Shown here piece by piece: positions 33,818 to 42,855 of a DNA stretch of 64,000 nucleotides. Origin of the DNA: Desulfosporosinus acidiphilus SJ4 (GTDB lineage Bacteria; Bacillota; Desulfitobacteriia; Desulfitobacteriales; Desulfitobacteriaceae); contig NC_018068.1 of NCBI RefSeq assembly GCF_000255115.2, positions 2,823,977 through 2,887,976 on the forward strand, in the 5' to 3' direction. Position 1 is the first letter of the stretch. Each line of letters starts with the position of its first letter. The notes below the pieces were generated by a model that worked only from the letters and a program-made list of their open reading frames with translations, searched no databases and had not been told where the DNA came from. A program made the position numbers and the translations under genes.

Positions 33818-35383
33818 CTAAATATTCTGAGTTTTTTTAGCAACAAACTCTGAAGCCCTGGAAATATAAGTCGTATGTAAAAGTTCTTCAGCCTTTTCGC
33901 TCATGGGAGATGTCAAGAAATCTGCATAGATTTGCTTGATTTCGGGATTTTCATAACTATTGCGTATTTTGGCATTAGCGTCAATTTTATATAATGATGC
34001 GGCACGCCGATTGCGAACGTCGTCTGATGGGGGAGCAGCTGCCCGGGGTTGTCCGCCGCCATATTCGCAGCCGCCAGGACAAGCCATGACTTCAATGAAA
34101 TCCCAGGTCGCATTGCCCGCTTGGATTTGATCCATGACCTTCCGGGCATTGGCCAAACCGGAAATTACTGCAACTTTCATATTGCCGACACCAGGGATAT
34201 TGATTTCGGCCTCTTTCACTCCCTGCATTCCTCTGACAGGCGTTAAATCCCATAGAGCTGAAGGTGGTTGCTGCCCCGTTACAAGATAATAGGCTGAACG
34301 GGCTGCCGCTTCCATTACACCGCCCGTGGTACCAAAAATAGCCCCTGCTCCTGTCCCTGAGCCCATCAATTTATCATACTGACCATCAGGCAGAGAAGAA
34401 AAATCAATACCGGCTCTTTTAATCATTCTGGCAAGTTCTCTTGTTGTAAGAACAACATCCACATCCGGAGAAACATTTTTGTCATTTAATTCTTTTCCGG
34501 CTGAAGCCAGTTCAGGACGCTGACATTCAAATTTCTTGGCTGTACAGGGCATGATGGCTACTGAAACGATTTTTTTGGGATCGACATTTTTCTTTTCTGC
34601 ATAATAGGTTTTCATCAATGTGCCTTCCATTTGTTGAGGAGACTTCGCAGATGATAAATTAGGAATAAGATCAGGATAATAATATTCCACAAACTTTACC
34701 CACCCCGGGCAACACGAGGTAAGTTGCGGGAGAGGCTTTTTCAATTCACCTTTAATACGTTTTACAAGCTCTGTGCCTTCTTCCATAATTGTCAAGTCAG
34801 CGGTAAAATTCGTATCAAAAACTACGTCAAACCCTAATTTTCGTAAAGCAGCCACTTGTTTTCCCTGAACATTCGTTCCCACAGGCAGGCCAAATTCTTC
34901 TCCGAGGCCGATTCGAGTTGCCGGCGCGGTCTGTACTACGACTTTGATATTGGAATTTGCGATAGCCTTATATACTTTATCAGTATCATCCCGTTCAGAA
35001 ATTGCCCCGGAAGGACACCATTGAGTACACTGTCCGCAATTGACGCAAACAATTTCGTCTTTAAGTGGCAGTTCATAATTTCTAAACACCGTTTGCACTT
35101 TCTCACAAACTTCAATACATTGACCACAAAGGATACACTTTTGGTCATCTCTAACGATTGAAGGATTTGCCGGATCAATTGGAACGCGGCCGCGAACATT
35201 GGTAGGCCAAGTACCCGGTGCATTGTATTGAGTTGGCATCCACCCTTTTCCACCGACAGCAGTTCCGGCGGTAGCCACCTCACCACATCCTCCTAAGTTT
35301 AGCGAAACACCCACTAAACTTGCTCCTCCTACAAACTTGAGGAAAGAGCGCCTGGACAATTTACTCACTTTTTTACTTGCCAT
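33818..35383 (-). CDS. Tat-exported [FeFe]-hydrogenase
   Basis: The 521-residue enzyme begins with a twin-arginine signal (LSRRSFLKFVGGASLVGVSLNLGGCG) that also has a lipobox-like GGC. Two [4Fe-4S] motifs follow (CILCGQCIEVCE near 85, CVNCGQCTQWCP near 115). The H-cluster motifs are all present: TSCCPGWVKF near 222, MPCTAKKFECQRPE near 277 and ACPGGCEYGGGQP near 432. The ATG at 35383 follows AAAGGTGG; a GTG at 35395 is less likely. Both electron-transfer partners are encoded next to it. It probably oxidises H2 outside the membrane and feeds electrons to the quinone pool. Confidence 0.92.
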   Translation of the reverse strand: MASKKVSKLSRRSFLKFVGGASLVGVSLNLGGCGEVATAGTAVGGKGWMPTQYNAPGTWPTNVRGRVPIDPANPSIVRDDQKCILCGQCIEVCEKVQTVFRNYELPLKDEIVCVNCGQCTQWCPSGAISERDDTDKVYKAIANSNIKVVVQTAPATRIGLGEEFGLPVGTNVQGKQVAALRKLGFDVVFDTNFTADLTIMEEGTELVKRIKGELKKPLPQLTSCCPGWVKFVEYYYPDLIPNLSSAKSPQQMEGTLMKTYYAEKKNVDPKKIVSVAIMPCTAKKFECQRPELASAGKELNDKNVSPDVDVVLTTRELARMIKRAGIDFSSLPDGQYDKLMGSGTGAGAIFGTTGGVMEAAARSAYYLVTGQQPPSALWDLTPVRGMQGVKEAEINIPGVGNMKVAVISGLANARKVMDQIQAGNATWDFIEVMACPGGCEYGGGQPRAAAPPSDDVRNRRAASLYKIDANAKIRNSYENPEIKQIYADFLTSPMSEKAEELLHTTYISRASEFVAKKTQNI

Positions 35384-36230
35384 ATGTATTACCACCTTTG
35401 TTAGTTACTCTCTTTTGCCGTATTGTTGCTGAATGACGAATTGATGCTGAATCTTTGTAGAGAAATGAAATGCTTCTAAAATCTCTAACCTCTGAATCAT
35501 CAGTAACAAAATTTATAATTTCTAAAAGTTAGAATTGTTAAACAAGTTAAAACTTTCACATGTTTATGTGAATAATTGCACTATTTAGGCCATATGGCCA
35601 CGAAGTAAAAGGGATTTATACGGAGTGGATCTGAATCAATTTTCAATTAATCGAGTCTCCTCAGAGTTTCCTTATTGCGGACCTTAATATTGACGCCCCT
35701 TTCTCGTAGAAGTCGTGGTTAGACTGATTAACTAGTAACTTTCTAGATTTTAGTACTGTAATGGTAATCTGTCATGCTTATGAACATAAAAAAAGTATTT
35801 TTAACTTAAGTTAAATAGTTTGAAGGTTCCAAACAGTTATTAAATAATTTTTTTAAAATGTCACTTTATTAAATCAAATTCCCATAAGTCTTAACTCTTC
35901 TTCCTTTCCCCCTTTACTAAACTTTATTGATTTAATAATTTGTTCATTATTAATTGACTATTTAGACATGGCTAACCTTAAGTAGAGTTGGGTTTAAAAA
36001 ATCCGTTTAAATAATTATTACTCCCTATCAAGTTCTGCCCGCTGATTTTTCGTTATGATCTAACCGGCAAAGCTCCTTGCTTAAATACCCTATTTTGCCT
36101 GCTCAAAAACAACCTACATAGTCATTGATTAAAATCTTAAAATACCAAGAAAAATCCATTATTTTCGGATAAAAGTAATTGTTTGGGAAATTATAGTACC
36201 TAATAAAAACTTCTTAAGGAGTGAATTACT
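35384..36230. other. Long AT-rich intergenic region with palindromes
   Basis: No convincing frame or RNA gene was found in these 847 bases. It holds GGCCATATGGCC (35588-35599) and the perfect 16-bp palindrome TTTAACTTAAGTTAAA (35800-35815). Either could be an operator. It separates the hydrogenase operon from two tiny plus-strand genes and probably contains promoters for both. Confidence 0.5.
35578..35592 (-). promoter_or_regulatory. Weak sigma-54-like element upstream of the hydrogenase operon
   Basis: TGGCCTAAATAGTGC on the minus strand keeps GG-N10-GC spacing but departs from consensus at several positions. It overlaps the GGCCATATGGCC palindrome, about 195 bases before the hydrogenase start. 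It could be chance. Confidence 0.3.
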
Positions 36231-36374
36231 TTGCCTCAACAATTAAGTATGGACGAGACCCTGAATCTTCACGAAATTCTATCCTCAAAGAATGTGGCTA
36301 TCACAAAATCAGCCACCAATAATCAAATTCAAATGGATATTAAAAATGCGGCTAATGTCCTGAATTTATTGTAA
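36231..36374 (+). CDS. Small coat-like peptide, 47 residues
   Basis: A TTG start with AAGGAG eight bases ahead opens a frame of 47 residues containing MDETLNLHEILSSKNVAITKSATNNQ. It resembles the short clostridial coat/spore-associated peptides that begin MDE-hydrophobic-LHEIL and carry a KSAT-like core. The assignment is by pattern only. It lies upstream of a second TTG-start small gene. A GGGATTCC/GGAATCCC hairpin follows without a U-tract. Confidence 0.5.
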   Translation: MPQQLSMDETLNLHEILSSKNVAITKSATNNQIQMDIKNAANVLNLL

Positions 36375-36499
36375 GGTAAGGAAAACAAACAACCAAAGTT
36401 ATCCTTCTGGTAATTTAAAACAATCAGGGATTCCTTGTGGAATCCCCAATGGTTAAAGAGCAACTGTTTACTAAATTCAGATTATAAGGGGGTTTTATT

Positions 36500-36640
36500 T
36501 TGGAATTTGCGCGCTTAAATCAAGATCAATTAAACAAAATAAAGCAGGCAGAATCATCTTTAAACTCAATGTCTAAGGATACGTCTGATGAGTTTATCTT
36601 ATTGGCATATACAAAACCTGAAAATCCGGATACGAAATAA
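36500..36640 (+). CDS. Small hypothetical peptide, 46 residues
   Basis: A TTG start with AAGGGGG seven bases ahead opens a 46-residue frame (LNQDQLNKIKQAESSLNSM in the first half, acidic tail PENPDTK). It is amphipathic, lacks a signal peptide and cysteines, and matches no family I know. A strong terminator follows 93 bases later. It may form a pair with the coat-like peptide upstream. Confidence 0.45.
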   Translation: MEFARLNQDQLNKIKQAESSLNSMSKDTSDEFILLAYTKPENPDTK

Positions 36641-36732
36641 ACCCATAATTTCCAACGCCTACTACACAACCAATTATTGTACTGGGTATTAATACCGGTA
36701 TTCAAAAACATCTCAAAGTGTAAGCCAAGATG

Positions 36733-36789
36733 AACCAGTCAAAAATTAACGCCGCCCTTACGTAGGACGGCGATAATTTTTGACTGGTT
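36733..36789. terminator. Very long bidirectional terminator hairpin
   Basis: A perfect 16-bp outer stem (36733-36748 with 36774-36789, sequence AACCAGTCAAAAATTA and complement) continues into CGCCG/CGGCG and CCT/AGG around TACG. A- and T-tracts are built into the stem, so it can act on both strands. It separates the small plus-strand gene from the minus-strand metallo-hydrolase gene. Confidence 0.85.
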
Positions 36790-36798
36790 ATTAGGTTA

Positions 36799-38454
36799 TT
36801 ATTTTTCTTTATTTGTTAAGCGGAGTTTATTATCTACTAATTCTCTAATTTCAAGCACATTTCGCAAAGCATCCGATTGATTGTCTCGCTGGCGTTCTTT
36901 CTCTGATAACTTATGAATCTTGTCCATTAAATCTGTTAGTGCTTCGTTAAGTGTATTGCTCGAAACTTCATTTTTGTCATTCATGGGCTTTATTTCAGCG
37001 GTCTCGGCTTTCAGGTTGCTATCAGCACTCCAATGCTTCGGACTGCGTGTCATACCACTTTCGTTCCAGTGGAAGGTTTCTCCGAGTGAGGGAATCAGTG
37101 GCTCTATACCGACTTGATCTTTAATTTTTTGCGCCAGATCCGACTGTGCCTCTTCTTCGCCATGGACCAAGATGATTCCTTCAGCTGGAGTTCCACTGCA
37201 CTGAATCCAGTTCAACAGGCCTCTTTGATCCGCATGTGCCGAAAAGCCATCAATATTCTCGATGTTAGCTTTCACAGATATTTCTTCTCCATGAATGGTT
37301 ACTTGCTTATCTCCATTCAGCAGACGACGACCTAAAGTGCCCTCTGCCTGGTATCCCACGAATAATACTGTAGCCTCAGAACGCCAAAGGTTATGTTTAA
37401 GATGGTGTTTGATTCTTCCGGCATCGGCCATACCGCTTGCTGAAATAATAATGGCCTTCCCTTTAATCTCGTTTATGGCCATAGAATCTTTAGCCGTCAA
37501 GCTAAAATGTAATCTGGGTAAATTTAATGGGTCTTCACCCCGCTGGATTGAATCTTGAGTTTCTTTATTAAAGTATTTGAAACTATGTCGAAAGATTTTC
37601 GTAGCTTCCACAGCCAAAGGACTATCAATATATACATCTACCGGAGGAATATCCTTATTATCGTGCAAAATCTCCAGATAATAGAGAAGATCCTGAGTTC
37701 TTTCAATTGCAAAGGATGGAATCACGAGGTTTCCTCCTTTGGCAAACGTCTCATTAATGACATCTCTAAATTTATTGAGCCGATCACTTGTATTTCCGTG
37801 TAAGCGATTGCCATAGGTTGATTCCATTATAAGATAATCACTATCGGCTATACAAGTTGGTTGTTCTAAATAAGGTTCCGGTGCGTTGCCGATATCACCG
37901 GAAAATACAAATTTTAATGTTTTTTCTCCTTCGGTAACCCATACTTCAATCATGGCAGACCCTAAAATATGTCCTGCATCCTGAAAGCATACTTGTAAGC
38001 CCGGTAAGAGTTCGAATTTTTCCCGATATTCAACGCCTTTAAAGTAGTTAAGACAATCCGCTGCTTCCTCCGATGTATATATTGGGGTCAATAATGGCAG
38101 CCCTGCCCGAGTAAATTTGCGGTTTTTTCGCTCCACTTCCATCTCTTGAATATGTCCGCTGTCCGGTAACATAATTTTACACAATTCAATAGTGGCATTA
38201 GTAGTATACACAGGTCCGGTATAGCCGTTCTTATAGAGCTTGGGGATTAAACCGCTATGATCAGTATGAGCATGAGTAAGTAAAACTAACGATATGTCTT
38301 TGGGTGAAAAAGGGAACTCGTTGTAATTTTTCTCTTTAATATGTTTACTCCCTTGGAATAAGCCGCAATCAATAATAATTTTATACCCTCTTGTTTCGAG
38401 TAAATAACAAGAACCCGTGACCATTTGTGCTGCCCCTAAAAATGTTAGATTCAT
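36799..38454 (-). CDS. MBL-fold beta-CASP metallo-hydrolase (RNA-processing type)
   Basis: The 551-residue protein has the metallo-beta-lactamase motif THAHTDHSG near residue 60, a metal-binding GDIGN near 195, a beta-CASP region with MESTYGNRLHG and PSFAIERTQ, SASGMADAGRIKHHL near 335 and the C-terminal GFSAHADQRGLL near 400. This is the layout of CPSF/YsH1-like ribonucleases found widely in bacteria. A low-complexity tail of about 90 residues with a coiled-coil look ends it. AAGGAGCTG precedes the ATG. It follows a universal stress protein gene on the same strand. Confidence 0.88.
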   Translation of the reverse strand: MNLTFLGAAQMVTGSCYLLETRGYKIIIDCGLFQGSKHIKEKNYNEFPFSPKDISLVLLTHAHTDHSGLIPKLYKNGYTGPVYTTNATIELCKIMLPDSGHIQEMEVERKNRKFTRAGLPLLTPIYTSEEAADCLNYFKGVEYREKFELLPGLQVCFQDAGHILGSAMIEVWVTEGEKTLKFVFSGDIGNAPEPYLEQPTCIADSDYLIMESTYGNRLHGNTSDRLNKFRDVINETFAKGGNLVIPSFAIERTQDLLYYLEILHDNKDIPPVDVYIDSPLAVEATKIFRHSFKYFNKETQDSIQRGEDPLNLPRLHFSLTAKDSMAINEIKGKAIIISASGMADAGRIKHHLKHNLWRSEATVLFVGYQAEGTLGRRLLNGDKQVTIHGEEISVKANIENIDGFSAHADQRGLLNWIQCSGTPAEGIILVHGEEEAQSDLAQKIKDQVGIEPLIPSLGETFHWNESGMTRSPKHWSADSNLKAETAEIKPMNDKNEVSSNTLNEALTDLMDKIHKLSEKERQRDNQSDALRNVLEIRELVDNKLRLTNKEK

Positions 38455-38523
38455 ATTAATCAGCTCCTTAATGTCGTTGCTTAATACATCTGCTGGAAAC
38501 GTGTCGTTAAACTCATTAACTCA

Positions 38524-38949
38524 CTACTTTACTACCAGTACCGGAACTTGTGTATGCCCAAGAACACGTTGTGTTACGCTGCCTAATACAGCGCCCGTAA
38601 TAGGTCCATGACCATGACTCCCCATGACTATGAGGTCAAAGTCTTTTTTAGATTCTTCAATAATTGCAGTCGCAGGGTGCCCTGAAATATGTTTTTTGTG
38701 CAGGATAATATCACTTGCCTCAATTCCTGTTAAAGCTGCCTCCAAGGCGGCTTCTCCTAGTTGTTCTATTTGCTCTTGCGGTACGACAATACCATAGGAC
38801 ACTGCATAACCCCAATATGCCTCGGGATTATATGTAACATGGAAAAGTTCAACTTCAGAGTTAAATTGCCTTGCGAGTTCTAAGGCAGAAATTAGGGCTC
38901 GTCGTGAAGCCTCCGAAACATCCGTAGGTACAAGAATTTTTTTAAACAT
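38524..38949 (-). CDS. Universal stress protein (UspA family)
   Basis: The 141-residue protein starts MFKKILVPTDVSEASRRAL and ends with the ATP-binding motif GSHGHGPITGAVLGSVTQRVLGHTQVPVLVV. That GxxG-9x-G(S/T) pattern marks the nucleotide-binding UspA subclass. The ATG at 38949 lies after GGAAAGG; the upstream in-frame ATG at 38973 lacks a site. It precedes the beta-CASP gene by 69 bases. Confidence 0.9.
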   Translation of the reverse strand: MFKKILVPTDVSEASRRALISALELARQFNSEVELFHVTYNPEAYWGYAVSYGIVVPQEQIEQLGEAALEAALTGIEASDIILHKKHISGHPATAIIEESKKDFDLIVMGSHGHGPITGAVLGSVTQRVLGHTQVPVLVVK

Positions 38950-39318
38950 TGCTATCAAACCTTTCCTGTTCATAATTTTGAATTATTAAGATCAATCTGT
39001 GGGTTAAAAAACCTTAGAATGATGAAACTAAGAATACGATCAGAACATCGTTTACCGTTATTATGTTGTTATTATATCATAATAATAATAATTTTAAAAA
39101 GATTAATTTATAACCCTAATATTGTTCATTGTATTAGCCATCTAAAAAAGTAACTTATGCTGCTCCAAAACTATTAAAATATTTCTGAGGCAATCAGGTC
39201 CATCCAAAAATAAACTGGTTGAATTATTGAAACGCCTGAAACTATGGGTGTTTATTTTTCTTCATCTTTGCTCATCTTATAAATATGATATGTAATTCAA
39301 ATGAAACTGGAGGATTCG
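38950..39318. other. Divergent AT-rich promoter region
   Basis: This gap separates the minus-strand stress protein gene from the plus-strand chromate transporter. It includes a run of ATAATAATAATAAT near 39082. No specific operator or RNA was recognised. Confidence 0.4.
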
Positions 39319-39918
39319 ATGGAAGACCTATCCAAACTTGATAACCATGACGATACAGAGAAAAACTCATTAGATATTTCATGGCAAAAGGTTGCCGCTG
39401 TTTACTTAAAAATCGGTACAATTGGTTTCGGCGGCGGCTATGCCGTTATGGATCTCATTCATTCCGAGTTAGTGGATAAAAAACAATGGCTGAGCGAACA
39501 ACGCTATAAAAACACATTATCTTTGGCGGAAATGGCTCCTGGGGCTTTGACTGTAAATATCCTAGCAGGAATTGCCTATCGCCTCGGGGGAATAAAAACC
39601 ATGGTTTTAGCAACTGCGGCTCTATTGTTCCCTTCATTTTTACTTATTGTAACGCTGGCGGGTATTTTTTTAAGGTTGGAAGGCAACTATTTAGTACGGG
39701 GAGCGATGGAAGGCTTAACTTCCGGGGTCGTTGGACTGATGTTAGCTGTGGTCTGGGACCTAGTCAAAAGATTCCCTCATCGATGGTATTATTATTTAAG
39801 TGCCACCTGTGCTCTTGCAGCAAGTCTTCTTTTAAAGCTCAACCCAATATGGCTGGTTTTATTGGGAGCAGGAACAGGTGCTTTCAAGTTCTTTATACAA
39901 AGGATATTTTTAAAATGA
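39319..39918 (+). CDS. Chromate transporter family protein, first half
   Basis: The 199-residue protein is one CHR domain: IGTIGFGGGYAVMDLIHSELVDKKQWLS near 33 and SLAEMAPGALTVNILAGIAYRLGG near 71. ChrA proteins are often two tandem CHR domains; here they are two genes, 101 bases apart. Five or six hydrophobic helices are visible. The ATG at 39319 is chosen because GGAGG lies five bases upstream; an in-frame ATG at 39301 lacks a site. The pair would form a heterodimeric transporter. Chromate itself may not be the natural cargo. Confidence 0.88.
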   Translation: MEDLSKLDNHDDTEKNSLDISWQKVAAVYLKIGTIGFGGGYAVMDLIHSELVDKKQWLSEQRYKNTLSLAEMAPGALTVNILAGIAYRLGGIKTMVLATAALLFPSFLLIVTLAGIFLRLEGNYLVRGAMEGLTSGVVGLMLAVVWDLVKRFPHRWYYYLSATCALAASLLLKLNPIWLVLLGAGTGAFKFFIQRIFLK

Positions 39919-40019
39919 ACTCCTTCGGTCAAAGCTGAACCTCGAGGCTTGGTAGAGATCAAGACTTTGAGCTGCATTTCTTTCATGGACTCAGACATTA
40001 GCGGAATGAGGAGAAAGTC

Positions 40020-40547
40020 ATGAAAATCCTGATATTATTGGCGTATTCGTTTTTAAAAGTAGGGTTCTTTGGTTTTGGCGGAGGTTTTGCTATGATTCCT
40101 TTAATGGAGCACTTAGCTGTTAAACAGAACCACTGGCTCACTTATTCCCAGTTTTCAGCGGCTATTGCTTTAGGTCAAGTAACTCCCGGGCCGGTATCAA
40201 TCAGTGCGACATTTATTGGATACAAAGTAGCAGGTTTTTGGGGAGCGTTAGTTGCCACAATTGCAGTCTTTTTGCCCTCATTGGCAGTCATATATCTTTT
40301 GGAAATATTTTATTTAAAAATCAGAGGAAATCCGCTTACCCAATCAATCATGCATGGTGTTATCCCGATTATTGTCGCCCTTATTTTAAATGTTGCCTAT
40401 TCGATGGGTAAATCATCAGTCCAATCCCTCTGGCAGTTTTTAATAATAGTTATCGTGGCAATTCTCGCTATGCGAAAATCGCTGAATTACGGTGTTTTAA
40501 TTGCTGGCTCAATCTTAACTGGAATTTTATTCAGTGTAAACTGGTAA
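40020..40547 (+). CDS. Chromate transporter family protein, second half
   Basis: The 175-residue single CHR domain has KVGFFGFGGGFAMIPLMEHLAVKQNHWLT near 12 and AIALGQVTPGPVSISATFIGYKVAGFWG near 47. GAGGAGAAAG precedes the ATG. It should act with the gene upstream. Confidence 0.88.
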   Translation: MKILILLAYSFLKVGFFGFGGGFAMIPLMEHLAVKQNHWLTYSQFSAAIALGQVTPGPVSISATFIGYKVAGFWGALVATIAVFLPSLAVIYLLEIFYLKIRGNPLTQSIMHGVIPIIVALILNVAYSMGKSSVQSLWQFLIIVIVAILAMRKSLNYGVLIAGSILTGILFSVNW

Positions 40548-40548
40548 G

Positions 40549-40737
40549 TCGAAGCTCCTTTATCTTTCAGCGTTCCGCTTTTCTTCATTGAGTATCCGTA
40601 AACTATGTTCAGACAATTTGCCGGGAGCAGATAACCTAAAGAATCTTCTCTCTAAAAAAATTGGCGCCCAGAACTTCATCATCAGTAAAATAGGATGTGT
40701 ACTAGGCAGCCACTTGGGTATTGGTGGGCAGGGTTAA
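40549..40737 (+). pseudogene. Probable C-terminal remnant of a DegV-family protein
   Basis: An open frame of about 62 codons contains DNLKNLLSKKIGAQNFIISKIGCVLGSHLG, which resembles the C-terminal lipid-binding lobe of DegV proteins (pattern L..L..ELG...I.I.EIGPVIGAHTGPG). No start and no N-terminal domain are present; the frame begins directly after the transporter stop. The match is by eye and moderate. Confidence 0.45.
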
Positions 40738-40832
40738 TTCTTTTTTAACGAAAAACCAGAGTCATATTTTCTATTGTAATTTTTCGAAATCCGGTCTTAT
40801 TTACGACGTTCATGAAGCATTGAGGAGAATTT

Positions 40833-41042
40833 CTATGAGATTTTCTCAAGCTCCTCTGGTTCATAAATAAATTCAATGGGTGAGATATCTAATCGGACAA
40901 CAAGGAAAAGTCCATTTTCATCACGGTCAACCCGAACGACGGCACCATCATTCAAATTATTAGTTTTAACGCGGTCACCTACTTTGAAATTGTTATGACG
41001 AGTATTGGCTGCCCTTTTAAATTCATACATCTGTTTTAACAT
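40833..41042 (-). CDS. Small hypothetical protein with SH3/KOW-like fold
   Basis: The 69-residue protein has NFKVGDRVKTNNLNDGAVVRVDRDENGLFLVVRLD, a pattern of short beta strands and a GDRV turn found in small SH3-like or KOW domains. AAGGAGGATATC precedes the ATG. It stands alone. I do not recognise a named family. Confidence 0.65.
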   Translation of the reverse strand: MLKQMYEFKRAANTRHNNFKVGDRVKTNNLNDGAVVRVDRDENGLFLVVRLDISPIEFIYEPEELEKIS

Positions 41043-41241
41043 TTTGATATCCTCCTTATCAATGATTAATCATCATTCGGTAAAATAATTTTCAATTTAG
41101 ATTTATAATAATAAATTATATAGGTTTTCATTTAGTTCAGTTGTGACCCTACTCACATTATTTTTTCTTTTTAATTTTAAATTGCAAAATGTCTTTCACT
41201 CTTCTCCCCCTTGTCTGGCCGCTTCACAAATATAGTTTTCC

Positions 41242-41280
41242 ATTCATCAGTGATGCCGCTAAGCGGCATGAGGTCTGATA
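41242..41280. repeat. Short hairpin repeat, copy 1
   Basis: A 39-base element with inner stem ATGCCGC/GCGGCAT and outer ATCAG/CTGAT. A near-identical copy lies at 46392-46431, about 5.1 kb away. Each copy lies directly beyond the intrinsic terminator of a minus-strand gene. Confidence 0.8.
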
Positions 41281-41293
41281 ATGCAAAAATAAG

Positions 41294-41323
41294 AGAGACC
41301 TACCTTAAAGTGAGTAGGTCTCT
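41294..41323. terminator. Terminator of the membrane-anchored hypothetical gene
   Basis: Stem AGAGACCTAC/GTAGGTCTCT with a 10-base loop. On the minus strand it is followed by CTTATTTTTGC, about 130 bases past the stop. The plus strand also has TTGCCTTTT. Confidence 0.75.
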
Positions 41324-41453
41324 TTGCCTTTTAATCTCATAGTTGATCTAAACCCTGTACCTGGTAATGTCCTCCTGCCTTACTTAATCGTAACCGTAAA
41401 TTCTTTGTAAGATATCTCTTGGATTACCGGGTCTTTAGGGAAAGGTCACTTCA

Positions 41454-42710
41454 TTATAGTTTTAAAGGCTGTAATTTGACGGAGCTAGAGTTTCCTGCAG
41501 GAGTAACTTGAATCAACTCAGCACCATCGCTGGAAATATAGTTCTTGTTCCCCTGCAATTTGACATCTGTAAGATGACCATCTAAAAAGCTATATACCGT
41601 CTGTTGATCACGGACAATTATCTGACCATTAGCTCCCACGAGCGAATGTATATTATTAAAGGGGATTGAGCCTTCCCAGAGGGTTTGCAAAGAAGGGTTT
41701 TCTTTGACATCTTGAAGGTCGTTCGTGGTTTTAATTTTTATAAGTTTGTTATTTTTAACTTCGCCGATATAAACTTTTCCTTTTCTGACTCCGAGGATTC
41801 TGTCCGATGTATTCCTTGAGATGATATAACGTTTTTCCTTTTTCGAGGTGCTGTCATACTGGAGGGCAATGATTTGTTGAAGGGCACTTACTTTATTATC
41901 GAAATAAAGCCTTCCGTATCGATCAGAGACGGCCATATTATCGATATGCTCTTGCGATTTGCTGAGGGCGATCAATTTTTTCATAACACCTATTTCCATA
42001 AGTTGTTGTGTGGAACCGCTCTTCACTGTTAAATAGATTAGATTAGTAACCGGTGAGAGAACAAATTTTTCTATTTTCCCGCCGGCAGGAAACTCGTTAC
42101 TGCCACTCTCAAAGGCATGCAGCTGATCATCCGGAGCAGTATCTTCATCACTGTTGGGAAGTTCCAGGGAATGTAGTTCTGTAAGCTGGGGATTTCCATA
42201 GCGTTTCTCAAGCTTTGGCTGGACAGAGGTCTCTGGAGAAACAGGTTTCCCTTGATTCGGGTCTTCGGTATTCGATACAGCTAAAGATGATGGGATTTTA
42301 GGCTTCGGTGGAGACACTTTTTCAGTCGTTATGGCATTAGGGTTTTTCCTGGCATAGAAATAAAGTAAAATATTTCGATCAGGCAGCCATTGATACGAAA
42401 GCACTCCCAAGGTTTCATCATTGGCAGTGGGGGGCCTTTTTTCAAAGACAACCTTTTTCTTTTTAAGGTTGAAAATCTTAAGAGTCCTGTTTTCTATATA
42501 AGCTAAGTAATCTCTGGCATAGGAAACTTGAATGTTGGAAAGCTCAGAACCTGGGATCGTTTCTTGAAGCTCGGTTGTGATAGGTGGTTCATCTGCAGTT
42601 GAATTTCCTAGAATCTGTTGCATTTGCTTATTTAAAAGCCAGTACCCTCCAAATTGTAAGAGAAGTGAAACCAGAATCCACACCAAGAGGGTACGAAGTT
42701 TCTTTTTCAT
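41454..42710 (-). CDS. Membrane-anchored hypothetical protein with beta-propeller-like body
   Basis: The 418-residue protein has one N-terminal transmembrane segment (LRTLLVWILVSLLLQFGGYWLL), a proline-rich low-complexity stretch in residues about 135-170, and a body with many short strand patterns typical of WD40-like periplasmic repeats (IENRTLKIFNLKKKKVVF, YGRLYFDNK, GANGQIIVRD). The ATG at 42710 follows AAAGGAG. The function is unknown. It is downstream of two phosphodiester glycosidase genes, with a 145-base gap, and may work at the cell surface with them. Confidence 0.7.
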   Translation of the reverse strand: MKKKLRTLLVWILVSLLLQFGGYWLLNKQMQQILGNSTADEPPITTELQETIPGSELSNIQVSYARDYLAYIENRTLKIFNLKKKKVVFEKRPPTANDETLGVLSYQWLPDRNILLYFYARKNPNAITTEKVSPPKPKIPSSLAVSNTEDPNQGKPVSPETSVQPKLEKRYGNPQLTELHSLELPNSDEDTAPDDQLHAFESGSNEFPAGGKIEKFVLSPVTNLIYLTVKSGSTQQLMEIGVMKKLIALSKSQEHIDNMAVSDRYGRLYFDNKVSALQQIIALQYDSTSKKEKRYIISRNTSDRILGVRKGKVYIGEVKNNKLIKIKTTNDLQDVKENPSLQTLWEGSIPFNNIHSLVGANGQIIVRDQQTVYSFLDGHLTDVKLQGNKNYISSDGAELIQVTPAGNSSSVKLQPLKL

Positions 42711-42855
42711 GCTTAATATTTCTCCTTTATCCCCAGCCAAGACCAACGCCTCTCTTAGTGGGGTTACCTCTTCGAATTCTCGGTAGAGGCAAAGTCCCTC
42801 TCCGAGGCCCCAAGGTTCCGCTTCAGTTATAATTCATGGAAATATTTTAAGTCAA

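Noticed and set aside
36421-36446. GGGATTCC/GGAATCCC hairpin as terminator after the coat-like peptide
   Set aside because: It has no U-tract and a short stem. It may only stabilise the message between the two small genes.
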